From positions 1-58,937 of the forward strand of contig JAUYLJ010000016.1 in NCBI GenBank assembly GCA_030699685.1: a DNA stretch of 58,937 nt. The letters run 5' to 3'. Shown one piece after another: positions 1 to 10,778 of this stretch. Made by a program: the position numbers and the translations under genes. Every line of letters starts with the position of its first letter. Positions within the stretch are counted from its first letter, which is position 1. The notes under the pieces are model-generated. The model was not told the DNA's origin and did no database searches. It saw nothing but the letters and a program-made list of their open reading frames with translations. This stretch comes from a bacterium. Lineage in GTDB: Bacteria; Patescibacteriota; Patescibacteriia; JAHIZJ01.

Positions 1-10
1 CGACGTCACC

Positions 11-406
11 ATGTTCAAAAAGGTTAATGCGTTCAGTAGTTTTTCGGTTAACGATCTAGAGCAGGCGAAAAAATTCTATCAAGAAGTACTGGAACTGGAG
101 GTGCAGGAAGAGAAAGGAATGGGATTGAATCTGGATTTACCCGGGGGAGGAAAAGCGTTTCTCTATCCAAAAACGAATCATCAGCCAGCAACATATACGG
201 TGCTGAACTTTGTTGTGGAAGATATTGACGCTGCCGTTGACGGACTGACCGAGCGAGGGGTGCGTTTCGAACACTACGAAGGAGAGTTAGAGACGGATGC
301 GAAAGGAATTACCAGAAGCAAATCTCCGCAAGACGGCCCGAGCATTGCCTGGTTTACAGACCCGTCCGGAAATATCCTTTCCGTTCTGCAGAATGAAAAA
401 AAGTAA
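11..406 (+). CDS. VOC family (glyoxalase/bleomycin resistance-like) protein
   Basis: 131 aa ORF; F-S-V[16 protein letters not shown] start and C-terminal [11 protein letters not shown] typical of VOC fold. Confidence 0.85.
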   Translation: MFKKVNAFSSFSVNDLEQAKKFYQEVLELEVQEEKGMGLNLDLPGGGKAFLYPKTNHQPATYTVLNFVVEDIDAAVDGLTERGVRFEHYEGELETDAKGITRSKSPQDGPSIAWFTDPSGNILSVLQNEKK

Positions 407-724
407 GAAAGTGAAAAAACCTGCAGCCGCGGGCATGTTTTTTATAAAAACAGCGACTGTCCTGTCTGTCCCCAATGCTGGAGCGGATATTATTGCCAGA
501 AGCGTCAGGGTGGTTTTCCAAACTCACTCTCGGCTCCAGCGCTCCGCGCCTTGTTAAACGCGAAGATTTTTAACCTTTCGCAATTGGCAAAACATTCAGA
601 GCGCGAAATCATTGATCTGCACGGCATGGGGCCAAGTTCTATTCCAATACTTCGTGCGGCATTGAAAAAGAAACAATTATTTTTAAAAAATCATCATGAA
701 AAAGCAATCAGTAGGATATGTTGA
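393..724 (+). pseudogene. Frameshifted small protein: zinc-ribbon-like N-terminus plus RNAP alpha-CTD/HhH-like C-terminus
   Basis: ATG at 393 (MKKSKKVKK) continues as TCSRGHVFYKNSDCPVCPQCWSGYYCQKRQGGFPNSLSAPALRALLNAKIFNLSQLAKHSEREIIDLHGMGPSSIPILRAALKK only after a -1 shift at A6 (414-419); no start codon in the downstream frame. Confidence 0.6.
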
Positions 725-1082
725 CGGGTTTGTCTTCGTGGTTCCAAAAAAGAATTTGGCCGCGTATAAGAAGATGGCCAGCGATGGAGGAAAGGTATGG
801 ATGAAAAATGGCGCGCTGTCCTATAAGGAGTGTATGATTGATGATGCGCATCCGCAGCATGCCATCCTGACATTCCCGAAACTGACAAAGAAAAAACCGA
901 GTGAAACCGTCTGGTTTTCCTACATTGAATACCGATCAAAAAGCCATCGAGATCAGGTAAACGCCAAAGTCATGAAAGACCCGATGATGGATCCGTATAA
1001 CCCGAAGAATAAGGGGATGGCAATGCCGTTTGACGAGAAGCGTATGGCGTATGGCGGGTTTAAGGTAATTGTCAATGCGTAA
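696..1082 (+). CDS. DUF1428 family protein
   Basis: 128 aa; YVDGFVFVVPKKNLAAYKKMA and MDPYNPKNKGMAMPFDEKRMAYGGFK motifs. Confidence 0.85.
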   Translation: MKKQSVGYVDGFVFVVPKKNLAAYKKMASDGGKVWMKNGALSYKECMIDDAHPQHAILTFPKLTKKKPSETVWFSYIEYRSKSHRDQVNAKVMKDPMMDPYNPKNKGMAMPFDEKRMAYGGFKVIVNA

Positions 1083-1219
1083 GTGTGCCACAATCAACAA
1101 AATGCAACACACCGAGAAAAATATCTAAAGTCTGCCTGGGGCAAAAGATATATTAAAACACGAATTAAGAATTATTTAGCCAGTGAGGTCAGTTAATTTA
1201 TCATTATCTAAAGAGGTAA

Positions 1220-1672
1220 ATGCAAAAACTTCACTATTCCATAACGATCAACGCTCCAAAAGAAAAAGTTTGGCATACAATGCTGGATGACGCGACGTAC
1301 CGGCAATGGACGGCGGCGTTCAATCCGGGTTCGTATTACAAGGGAAGCTGGGAAGAAGGATCGAAAATTGTGTTTCTCGGTCCGGATCCAAGAACAGGCA
1401 AAGAGGGCGGCATGGTCAGCCGCATTGCCGAGAACCGGCCCTATGATTTTATTTCCATCCAGCATGTCGGGATCATTCAGGATGGTGTTGAGGATACAAG
1501 CAGCGACGAAGCTAAGAAGTGGACGCCGGCATTTGAAAATTACACCTTTAACGAAAAGAACGGCATGACTGAGGTGGCGGTAGATATGGATTCCGCGGAA
1601 AGCATGGCCGATGAGTTCTCACGAATGTGGCCGGAAGCCTTGAAAAGGCTCAAGGAGCTCGCAGAGAAATAG
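1220..1672 (+). CDS. SRPBCC/AHSA1-type protein
   Basis: 150 aa; KLHYSITINAPKEKVWHTMLDDATYRQWTAAF. Confidence 0.8.
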   Translation: MQKLHYSITINAPKEKVWHTMLDDATYRQWTAAFNPGSYYKGSWEEGSKIVFLGPDPRTGKEGGMVSRIAENRPYDFISIQHVGIIQDGVEDTSSDEAKKWTPAFENYTFNEKNGMTEVAVDMDSAESMADEFSRMWPEALKRLKELAEK

Positions 1673-1679
1673 CAACCGC

Positions 1680-1798
1680 AAAGAACACGTCCAATTCCCG
1701 TACGACAAGCCGCTGCCAAAAGCGCTTACCCAAAGATTGCCGCATATCGTGCAACGGACGCGCGGGAGAATGGCGCTTCGTGGATAGGGCAGAAATAA
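1680..1798 (+). pseudogene. C-terminal remnant of a DUF1801-like protein, one frameshift
   Basis: KEHVQFPYDKPLPK then (other frame) KIAAYRATDARENGASWIGQK*; matches DUF1801 C-terminal style. Confidence 0.45.
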
Positions 1799-1815
1799 TC
1801 ACTAAGCCGATTCCT

Positions 1816-2406
1816 ATGCGAAAAATAATCGTACTCTCCTTCATCACCCTTGATGGCGTTATGCAGGCGCCGGGCGGACCGGAAGAAGACACCTTCGGCG
1901 GTTTCCGGTATGGCGGCTGGACAGTCCCGTACTTTGATGAATTTTCAGGCAAGGTGATGGGTGAGCAGATGAGCAAGACCGCGGCACTGCTTCTTGGGCG
2001 AAAAACGTATGACATTTTCGCTGGGTATTGGCCGGAACACGAAGACTCCTGGCCAGGAATCAATGACGTGCCGAAATACGTCGTTTCCACTACATTGGTA
2101 AATCCTGAATGGGAAAATTCGATAGCCCTCAAAGATATTGAAGATGTGAAAAGGCTCAAACAGAGCAATGGTCCTGATCTGCAAGTACACGGCAGCAGCG
2201 TATTGATCCAGTCCTTGCTCAAAGCTGATGTAGTTGACGAGCTTTGGCTGAAGTTTTTTCCAATCACCTTGGGGGTAGGCAAACGCTTGTTCGGGGAAGG
2301 TGTTATTCCGGTGGCGTTCAAACTGATCGAAAGCCAGGTTGCACCGAGTGGTGTTATTTTTGCCAACTATGCACGGTCAGGCGAGGTAAAGACCGGATCC
2401 TTTTAG
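1816..2406 (+). CDS. Dihydrofolate reductase family (RibD C-terminal-like) protein
   Basis: [35 protein letters not shown]...[16 protein letters not shown]; start moved from ORF track to ATG 1816. Confidence 0.85.
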   Translation: MRKIIVLSFITLDGVMQAPGGPEEDTFGGFRYGGWTVPYFDEFSGKVMGEQMSKTAALLLGRKTYDIFAGYWPEHEDSWPGINDVPKYVVSTTLVNPEWENSIALKDIEDVKRLKQSNGPDLQVHGSSVLIQSLLKADVVDELWLKFFPITLGVGKRLFGEGVIPVAFKLIESQVAPSGVIFANYARSGEVKTGSF

Positions 2407-2411
2407 TGCCT

Positions 2412-2786
2412 ATGCAAAAAGCCTTAAAAGCTACGACGAAAAAACATCCCATTTACTCCATGGCTTTTGCCAGCGTGTATCCGCATTATATTACAAAAGC
2501 GGAGAAAAAAGGCCGCACGAAAAAAGAAGTAGCCGAAATCATCCGCTGGCTGACCGGATACAGCCAGAAAAAACTGGAAGCCCAACTGAAAAAAGGAACG
2601 GACTTTGCAAGCTTTTTCAAAAACGCCCCGAAGTTGAACCCGTCCCGAAAGTTGATCACCGGCGTGATTTGCGGCGTTCGTGTGGAAAACATTAAAGAGC
2701 CGACGATGCGGGAGATCAGATATTTGGATAAGTTGATTGACGAGCTGGCCAAAGGAAAAGCAATGGAGAAAATTTTGCGGAATTAG
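2412..2786 (+). CDS. DUF2200 family protein
   Basis: 125-codon [43 protein letters not shown]. Confidence 0.8.
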   Translation: MQKALKATTKKHPIYSMAFASVYPHYITKAEKKGRTKKEVAEIIRWLTGYSQKKLEAQLKKGTDFASFFKNAPKLNPSRKLITGVICGVRVENIKEPTMREIRYLDKLIDELAKGKAMEKILRN

Positions 2787-2798
2787 TATACTTCTTCT

Positions 2799-3110
2799 AT
2801 GTCAAAAAAAATATCAAGAGGCGTTGTTCACGATATTCCCGCTGATTTGCGTGACGCTCTTACTTCCGACGCAAAAGCCCTCGCACTTTGGGAGGATCTT
2901 ACACCGCTTGCACGTAATGAGTGGATTTGCTGGGTTACCTTTGTCAAAAAAGAGGAAACAAGAAACGATCATGTTCGAAGGGTTGTGAGCGAGCTGAAGG
3001 AAGGGATGCGCCGGCCATGTTGCTGGATAGGTTGTATTCACCGGAAGGATAAAGCGGTGAGCCCTTCAGTAAAGGCTCTGGTACTTGATAAACAGCGTAG
3101 GTCAAAATAA
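2799..3110 (+). CDS. YdeI/OmpD-associated family protein
   Basis: WEDLTPLARNEWICWVTFVKKEETRNDHVRRVVSELKEGMRRPCCWIGCIHR. Confidence 0.75.
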   Translation: MSKKISRGVVHDIPADLRDALTSDAKALALWEDLTPLARNEWICWVTFVKKEETRNDHVRRVVSELKEGMRRPCCWIGCIHRKDKAVSPSVKALVLDKQRRSK

Positions 3111-3111
3111 C

Positions 3112-3483
3112 ATGAATGTAAAAACCGTTAGCCAATATATAGCGAGCTTCTCTAAAGAACACCAAACAATGATGAAACAGATTCGCTCGGCAATTCGCAG
3201 TGCCGCGCCGAGGGCTGTTGAGAAAATCAGCTACAAGATTCCATTTTACGAGTACAAGAGTCCCGGACGAAAAGGCCGTCTTACCTATTTTGGCGCGTTC
3301 AAAAACCACGTGAGCATCTTCGCCTGGGGTAAAGAAGTCAACAAGTTTCCAGAGCTGAAACAATACCAAACATCAAAAGGGACGCTGAAATTTCCGCTTG
3401 GGACTAAGATTCCAGTCGCGCTCGTAAAAAAGGTGGTGAAAGCGCGGATGAAGGAACTCGACAAAGCTACTAAGCAAGCATAA
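3112..3483 (+). CDS. DUF1801 (YdhG-like) protein
   Basis: VSQYIASFSKEHQTMMKQIRSAIRSAAPRAVEKISYKIPFYEYKSPGRKGRLTYFGAFKNHVSIF. Confidence 0.85.
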   Translation: MNVKTVSQYIASFSKEHQTMMKQIRSAIRSAAPRAVEKISYKIPFYEYKSPGRKGRLTYFGAFKNHVSIFAWGKEVNKFPELKQYQTSKGTLKFPLGTKIPVALVKKVVKARMKELDKATKQA

Positions 3484-3504
3484 TAAACAGTAACATATAC
3501 AAGC

Positions 3505-3918
3505 ATGACTCAACTGAACCCATATCTTACATTCAACGGTAACGCTCGCGAGGCTGTGGAGTTTTACAAAGAATGTTTCGGCGGGGATCTCACAATTCAA
3601 ACGGTGGGTGAGTCGCCAATGGCTGACCAAATGCCCGATATGAAAAACCAAGTGATGCACGCCGATCTCAAAAAAGACGGTCAGACGCTCCTATTTGCGT
3701 CGGACATGGTGGGGGAAAGCAAATTGGTTTCAGGGAACTCTGTCACGCTTTGTATCAATTGCTCCAGTGACGAAGAGATAAAAGGACTTTTTGACAAGCT
3801 TTCGAAGGGAGGAACTGTTTCGCATGAGCTCAAAGAGGAATTCTGGGGCGACACCTACGGTGATTTTACCGACAAATTCGGGGTGCGCTGGATGCTAAAT
3901 TATCACAAGGCCCAATAA
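3505..3918 (+). CDS. VOC family protein, PhnB-like
   Basis: MTQLNPYLTFNGNAREAVEFYKECFGGDLTIQTVGESPMADQMP...DKFGVRWMLNY. Confidence 0.9.
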   Translation: MTQLNPYLTFNGNAREAVEFYKECFGGDLTIQTVGESPMADQMPDMKNQVMHADLKKDGQTLLFASDMVGESKLVSGNSVTLCINCSSDEEIKGLFDKLSKGGTVSHELKEEFWGDTYGDFTDKFGVRWMLNYHKAQ

Positions 3919-4017
3919 CTGAGGCTTTATTTGGATATGAACACGTCTCTCATGGGCGAGGTGCTCGGTTTTATGGTATTGTGATTGTACGATAATATAC
4001 AACAGGGAGAAAGCGCT

Positions 4018-4410
4018 ATGCCAAACAGAGTGGTTCACTTCGAAATTCACGCCAATGATCCGGAGAGGGCGATAAAATTTTATTCCGAGGTATTCGGCTG
4101 GGAATTCCCTGAGTGGATGCCGGGATACTGGGGAGTGATGACCGCGCCGCAGGATAGTAAGGAGGCGGGTATTAATGGCGGATTACTGCCTCGGAAAACC
4201 GATAAACCAAAAGACAGCCAGCTGGTAAATGCCTTTGTCTGCACTGTTGAGGTTAAAAATATAGACGAAACGATCAAGAAGATTGAGGCGGCTGGAGGAG
4301 CGCTCGCCCTGGCCAAACACGCAATTGAAAAAATTGCCTGGCAGGCCTACTACAAGGATACCGAGGGAAATGTCTTCGGCATTCATCAGCCTGACGAAAA
4401 AGCGAAATAG
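4018..4410 (+). CDS. VOC family protein
   Basis: MPNRVVHFEIHANDPERAIKFYSEVFGWEFPEWMPGYWGVMT; DTEGNVFGIHQPD. Confidence 0.88.
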   Translation: MPNRVVHFEIHANDPERAIKFYSEVFGWEFPEWMPGYWGVMTAPQDSKEAGINGGLLPRKTDKPKDSQLVNAFVCTVEVKNIDETIKKIEAAGGALALAKHAIEKIAWQAYYKDTEGNVFGIHQPDEKAK

Positions 4411-4412
4411 AC

Positions 4413-4808
4413 ATGAATTTGCCAGCTGCCGGAAATTTTCAAGTATCGGTCAAAGGTCTTCACTTCAACGATGAAGGAAGGCTGTTAATGATGCGAGAGA
4501 AAGAAGGGGTTTGGGAGTTGCCGGGCGGCCGGGCGCAAAAGGGCGAAAACCTCATCGAGTGCTTGATTCGCGAATGCCGTGAGGAAACGAGCCTTCATTG
4601 CGAAGTGTTAGAACAACAACCCTCAATCGTGTTTTCAGCCGTTGATCAGAACGGCCGGCCCCGTCTTATGGTGTTTTACGCCATCAACTTCGAGCATCTG
4701 GATTTTACCCCTTCAGACGAATGCGTGGAAATGCGTTTTTTCGACAAGAAGGAAATACGGAAACTCCCTACAAATCCGCAAGTCGCCATGCTGGTTCAAT
4801 TCTTGTAA
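4413..4808 (+). CDS. NUDIX hydrolase
   Basis: Nudix box: LPGGRAQKGENLIECLIRECREETSL. Confidence 0.9.
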   Translation: MNLPAAGNFQVSVKGLHFNDEGRLLMMREKEGVWELPGGRAQKGENLIECLIRECREETSLHCEVLEQQPSIVFSAVDQNGRPRLMVFYAINFEHLDFTPSDECVEMRFFDKKEIRKLPTNPQVAMLVQFL

Positions 4809-4826
4809 ATCTTCCATGGTATTATT

Positions 4827-5330
4827 ATGACCCACTATACTAATAGGTTGATTATTTTGCGAGGAAATTCCGGTTCGGGAAAAAGCACTATCGCGAAAAA
4901 GTTACGAGAACGAAGTACGCGCAAAATTGCCATCGTCGAACAAGACTATCTGCGCCGGTTTATCCTCAAGGAAAAAGAAGTTGATGATGGCGACAATCTT
5001 GAGCTGATACGACAGACAGTGGAGTTTGCGCTTGGCAGGAATTATCATGTTATCCTGGAAGGGATACTCGGCGCCCGAAGATATCGAAAAATGTTGATGG
5101 GCTTGATCAACCAGTGTCCAAAACATTTCGTGTATTATTTTGACGTTTCCTTTAAAGAGTCTCTCAAAAGACACGCCACCAAACTGAACGCGAGCGATTT
5201 TGGCGCGGCGGAAATGAGATCTTGGTATACTAGGCACGACAAACTGGGTTTGAAGGAAGAGCGGATCATCCCTGAGAAAAATACCGTTGCAGATACCGTA
5301 AAAAAAATTCTTCAGGACACGGGTTTATAA
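4827..5330 (+). CDS. P-loop kinase (AAA/zeta-like small kinase)
   Basis: LIILRGNSGSGKSTIAKKLRER Walker A; 167 aa. Confidence 0.8.
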   Translation: MTHYTNRLIILRGNSGSGKSTIAKKLRERSTRKIAIVEQDYLRRFILKEKEVDDGDNLELIRQTVEFALGRNYHVILEGILGARRYRKMLMGLINQCPKHFVYYFDVSFKESLKRHATKLNASDFGAAEMRSWYTRHDKLGLKEERIIPEKNTVADTVKKILQDTGL

Positions 5331-5528
5331 AACAGTAGTTCGACTGGCGCATCTTTAGACTCGATCATACTATAGCGCCAGCACTTTACTCGACACCGGC
5401 TTTTAGTTGGTACACATTGGACCCTGACAGTACTCCATAGCGAGTTTGAAGAAAACGGGGCGGGTTTTAGTTTAGTAGTATTGTGATGTATACTATAGTA
5501 TTGACAAATTCGTAAACGAAAGGAAATC

Positions 5529-5975
5529 ATGAAAGGATACATCACCAATATTGAAAAGGCCACGGAAGAAAACACGGACTACCGCCGAGTGCTTTTTACC
5601 TCCCACTACAGCCAGCTGGTACTGATGTGCATCAAGCCTGGCGATGAAATTGGTTCAGAGATACACGGTTTGGATCAGTTTATCCGTTTTGAGCAGGGCG
5701 AGGGTAAAGTCGTGCTGGATGGAGAAGAGGCGCCCATCAAGGCTGATGACGCGGTGGTGATTCCAGCGGGTATCAAGCATAACGTAATGAATACTTCCAA
5801 GACGCAGGAGCTGAAGCTCTACTCGATTTATTCGCCGCCCGAGCATGCTCACGGCACAGTGCATGGTACCAAGGCTGAAGAAAAGGAGGAACACTTCGAC
5901 GGTATGACCAGTCCAGGCGCCTCAGGCGGGGGGGCCTTGACAAAACCAAGGGCTAATGATAGTATGGGGCTGTAA
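5529..5975 (+). CDS. Cupin domain protein
   Basis: MCIKPGDEIGSEIHGLDQFIRFEQGEGKVVLDGEEAPIKADDAVVIPAGIKHNVMNTS. Confidence 0.88.
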   Translation: MKGYITNIEKATEENTDYRRVLFTSHYSQLVLMCIKPGDEIGSEIHGLDQFIRFEQGEGKVVLDGEEAPIKADDAVVIPAGIKHNVMNTSKTQELKLYSIYSPPEHAHGTVHGTKAEEKEEHFDGMTSPGASGGGALTKPRANDSMGL

Positions 5976-6060
5976 GTTTCTTGTTTTCCTTACTACGGTA
6001 TGTAAGCCGAAGTGGAAACGAGTCAGACAGGCTTACGTATCTAAGCAGTAAGTAGCACGT

Positions 6061-6330
6061 ATGGCAAAACGATTGTACGTCGGCAACCTGTCGTATAGCA
6101 CGACAGATGACTCGCTCAAAGAAGCGTTTGGTCAAGCCGGCACTGTCGAATCGGCTACGATCATCATGGATAAGATGACCGGCCGGTCCAAGGGTTTTGG
6201 TTTCGTCGAAATGTCGACGGATGAAGAAGCCCAAAAGGCAATCGAAATGTACGACGGCAAGGACCTCGATGGTCGGACGGTGAAGGTGAATGAAGCCCGC
6301 CCGATGGAAGAGAGAGCCCCCCGCGAATAA
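6061..6330 (+). CDS. RRM-type RNA-binding protein
   Basis: MAKRLYVGNLSYSTTDDSLKEAFGQAGTVESATIIMDKMTGRSKGFGFVEMS. Confidence 0.95.
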   Translation: MAKRLYVGNLSYSTTDDSLKEAFGQAGTVESATIIMDKMTGRSKGFGFVEMSTDEEAQKAIEMYDGKDLDGRTVKVNEARPMEERAPRE

Positions 6331-6429
6331 CATTCGACGACAACAGAAGAGGTTCCGCTGAAAAGCGGAGCTTCTTTGTATTCGGAAGAAGTGATACACA
6401 ACAAATCCGCCCAAAGGTGTTAGTATAAT

Positions 6430-6530
6430 TCTCATCCTGAACCTGCCTGCCGGTAGGCAGGCTGGATTCAGGATCCCGTTTGGTTGCGTAACGGGATACC
6501 GGATCAAGTCCGGTATGACAAAAGCGGTGG
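6430..6530. repeat. Dispersed palindromic intergenic repeat
   Basis: cctgcctgccggtaggcagg and cccgttnnnnnnnaacgggataccggatcaagtccggtatgaca palindromes. Confidence 0.6.
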
Positions 6531-6562
6531 CGGATTTGTTGTGTATTGTTTCTATGGATGCC

Positions 6563-6587
6563 AAAAAACCGTCTCTAAAGACGGTTT
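6563..6587 (-). terminator. Intrinsic terminator downstream of 16S rRNA
   Basis: minus-strand AAACCGTC-TTTAGA-GACGGTTT followed by T-tract. Confidence 0.85.
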
Positions 6588-6596
6588 GTCTTTGAC

Positions 6597-6618
6597 GCTC
6601 GAAAGTGACGAGGAAGGC
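6597..6618 (-). other. 3' arm of pre-16S processing stem (trailer)
   Basis: gctcgaaagtgacgaggaaggc is the near reverse complement of the leader gcctttctcgtcactattcga at 8358-8378. Confidence 0.75.
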
Positions 6619-6699
6619 AGATTCCAGTATTGTCGCAGAAGCGCCAACACTGGACGACCATACGGAATACGTGTGAGCACGCTTCCGTAATACTCCCTA

Positions 6700-8192
<1,493 letters not shown>

Positions 8193-8355
8193 TGAGAATC
8201 GATAATCACTTGTGGCAATTACCGACATCCCATTCGACTCAAACAAACGATGTTTGTCTGAGGTTTGAGAATCCATTCGTTAGAATGTCTTCTCGATTTG
8301 TTCTGTAAGCCGATCTGTAGAAAACAGATGCAAGCTCACAGTCTGAATTCACGTT

Positions 8356-8379
8356 GAGCCTTTCTCGTCACTATTCGAA
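8356..8379 (-). other. 5' arm of pre-16S processing stem (leader)
   Basis: pairs with 6597-6618 over ~20 bp with one bulge and G-U pairs. Confidence 0.75.
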
Positions 8380-8438
8380 TGTCAAAAAGCTTTTTCTTCT
8401 ACTGGTGAAGCTCTCTCGATGTTGTTCGAGGCCTTCGG

Positions 8439-8488
8439 GAAGAAAAAACAGTGATCCCCGATAATTCAGAAACCGCTGTTTTTTCTTC
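8439..8488. other. Inverted repeat in 16S leader
   Basis: perfect 13-bp arms gaagaaaaaacag (8439-8451) / ctgttttttcttc (8476-8488). Confidence 0.8.
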
Positions 8489-8609
8489 TTCGTAAGGAAA
8501 GAACTTTGTTGAAAAGACTGATATGTTGCCGAATCCGTCTCCTCGAAAGGGTTACTTTTTAGCTTGTTTTTTGTATTTTTGGCGTGCACAGCTTGTCCAC
8601 ACCACATGT

Positions 8610-8638
8610 ACTATACGGTATTGCAGAAACAGTGTCAA
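8610..8638 (-). promoter_or_regulatory. Sigma70-like promoter for 16S unit
   Basis: minus strand TTGACA-17 nt-TATAGT. Confidence 0.8.
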
Positions 8639-8642
8639 GGGA

Positions 8643-9935
8643 TTATTCCGTTCCCAGGCTATAGCGCTGGTAGAAGACAATACCTCTGGCGGCTGTGATC
8701 AGGATAATGAGTCCTAGTCCGGCGATGATAGCCGAAAAATTGACGTAAGAAGTCAGGAATCCAATCACCAATATTGGTACTAATCCGAGGGAGTTAATGA
8801 TCGTATAGAGCCCGCCAAATACCCGCCCGCGCTCCTCGGCCGGCGTTCGTTCGTGCAAGGCCGTCTGAGCCGAGACAAGTATAAGGGGATCGGCGAATCC
8901 TGAAACGAAGGCCAGTGTGGCGATAAAACCGCGGAGGAAGGTGTCGGGAGAGATATGAAATCCGCCGTTGATCATGGCTGACTGGATATCAGGCCAGAAG
9001 GCGAGACCGAAAAGCGTCAAGCCGTCCAGCAATAGGCCCGCCGTAATCATGATGCTCTTGCTCGTCCTGTGTTTGATGCGGTTAGCGGTAATCACTCCGG
9101 CCATGGCACCGATTCCTAGGGGCAATATCAGAAGCAGGCTGATATCTTCAACATTGATTTTCAAAAAATCCTGGGCGAAGGCGGGAACAAGCGATAAAAA
9201 ACCGCGCTGAATACTGAACACTATAGCGAGTTGTAGAATAATAAAACGAATGATCCGATGAGCAAAAATAAATTTGATTCCGGAGATGAGGCGCTGCCAC
9301 ATGACACGCCAGCTGAATGCCTCCCTGAGTTTCTCCGAGTTTTTCTTCAAATGTTCCTGAAGTGGCGGGAGAAGCATGTTGAGCCCAACCGCCGATAGGT
9401 ACAAAATCATAATCATCACGAATGTCCAAATCGGGTTGGCATTCGCCAGTAGCGGGCCAGCCAAAGTGTAGCCCAGGAGAAACATGGCGTAATTCGTGAC
9501 GGAATACAGGCTGTTGGCCGTGAATAGGTGCTCTTTTGGCACGAGCGTGGGGATCGAGGCTACCTCAGCCGGGCTGAAAAACTGAGCTACCACGGCGATG
9601 GCAAAGGCGATTCCCAGCAGAACATAGGCATTGCTAATAAATAGTATCGCCACGAGGGAAATCAACAGGCGACCCAAATTGGACAAAAGTAATACCGTTT
9701 TACGATTATAGCTGTCGGCGACGACGCCGGCGAAAGCGGATAAAACGATGGGCGGGATACTGATCAGCACGATCAAAATACTGACAAAAGCGCTGGACTC
9801 AGTCAGTTCGTAAATAAGGATGACCAGGCTGAAGTTAAAAAAATTCTCTGCCAGCTTGGAGCTTACTTGCGCTCCCCAAAGCTTGAGGTAGTCGCGGTAT
9901 TGGAACAAAACAAAATATTTTTGCAATCCGGCCAT
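8643..9935 (-). CDS. MFS transporter
   Basis: 430 aa hydrophobic; FAGVVADSYNRKTVLLLSNLGRLLIS; ERTPAEERGRVFGGLYTIINSLG. Confidence 0.9.
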   Translation of the reverse strand: MAGLQKYFVLFQYRDYLKLWGAQVSSKLAENFFNFSLVILIYELTESSAFVSILIVLISIPPIVLSAFAGVVADSYNRKTVLLLSNLGRLLISLVAILFISNAYVLLGIAFAIAVVAQFFSPAEVASIPTLVPKEHLFTANSLYSVTNYAMFLLGYTLAGPLLANANPIWTFVMIMILYLSAVGLNMLLPPLQEHLKKNSEKLREAFSWRVMWQRLISGIKFIFAHRIIRFIILQLAIVFSIQRGFLSLVPAFAQDFLKINVEDISLLLILPLGIGAMAGVITANRIKHRTSKSIMITAGLLLDGLTLFGLAFWPDIQSAMINGGFHISPDTFLRGFIATLAFVSGFADPLILVSAQTALHERTPAEERGRVFGGLYTIINSLGLVPILVIGFLTSYVNFSAIIAGLGLIILITAARGIVFYQRYSLGTE

Positions 9936-9941
9936 AATAGG

Positions 9942-10601
9942 TTATTTTTTGCGGCGATGTTGTTCTCGCCAGCGTTTGATGGCGGCGTGGTCGCCTGAAA
10001 GAAGGACAGAAGGAACTTTTTTACCCCGAAAAATTTCAGGGCGGCTGTAGTGAGGGTACTCGATGTCATCTTCACCCCGGGAAAAAGTTTCGTCGCGATT
10101 CGATTCGGCGTGTCCGAGAACGCCCGGAATAAGGCGGGTGATCGCGTCAATCACGACCAGTGCCGGAAGCTCCCCGCCCGTGAGTACATAATCGCCTATG
10201 GACAACTGTTCGTCAACTATGGAACGCACCCGTTCGTCAAAGCCTTCGTAGCGGCCGGCAATCAAAGTAACGCGCTGGTATTTGACTAGACGTTCGGCAT
10301 GGCGCTGCGTGAATGTTTTGCCTTGCGGTGTCAGCAAGATGACCCGGTGCTTTTGGTTTTTGGCTGGGGGCAAAGCCCGAATTTTTTTTAAAGCCCGATA
10401 CATTGGCTCAATTTTCAACACCATTCCGGCCCCGCCTCCATATGGCCGATCATCTACAGAACGATGAGAATCGTCGGTGTAGTCGCGCAGATCGTGGGTG
10501 ACATAGCTCGCGAGTTTTTTTTGCTGGGCGCGCTTAAGAATGCTTTCGCCGCAATATGACTCTATCAGTTCAGGAAAGATTGTGAGAATATCGAAACGCA
10601 A
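9942..10601 (-). CDS. trmD: tRNA (guanine-N1)-methyltransferase
   Basis: MRFDILTIFPELIESY; DDRPYGGGAGMVLK; RYEGFDERV; SIGDYVLTGGELPALVVIDAITRLIPGVLG. Confidence 0.97.
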   Translation of the reverse strand: MRFDILTIFPELIESYCGESILKRAQQKKLASYVTHDLRDYTDDSHRSVDDRPYGGGAGMVLKIEPMYRALKKIRALPPAKNQKHRVILLTPQGKTFTQRHAERLVKYQRVTLIAGRYEGFDERVRSIVDEQLSIGDYVLTGGELPALVVIDAITRLIPGVLGHAESNRDETFSRGEDDIEYPHYSRPEIFRGKKVPSVLLSGDHAAIKRWREQHRRKK

Positions 10602-10778
10602 GAGTAATTCAGAATTAAGAAATAAGAATTAACAATTCTTTAACTATTCTGAATTATCAATCCCTAACTCTCAACACAACACAAAAACCGCTGGGGGAAT
10701 TATACCATGCCCGAGCGGCTTTTGTCCTCTCGCCTTCCTGACTTTTGAGAAAAGTCGGGCAGGTCACGTGAGGAAATG

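Noticed and set aside
1650-2366. Long minus-strand ORF (238 aa)
   Set aside because: Antisense to the convincing DHFR-like gene; sequence shows no family motifs.
5331-5470. Possible tRNA or structured element (gttcgactgg; ctggcgc...gcgccag inverted repeat)
   Set aside because: T-arm-like text and one 7-bp inverted repeat but no acceptor, D or anticodon arms; minus-strand ORF 5312-5575 is not convincing either.
8356-8400. Second TTGACA near 8384 as the 16S promoter
   Set aside because: The -10 at 17 nt spacing would be AAGGCT, and the site overlaps the processing stem; 8610-8638 is far better.
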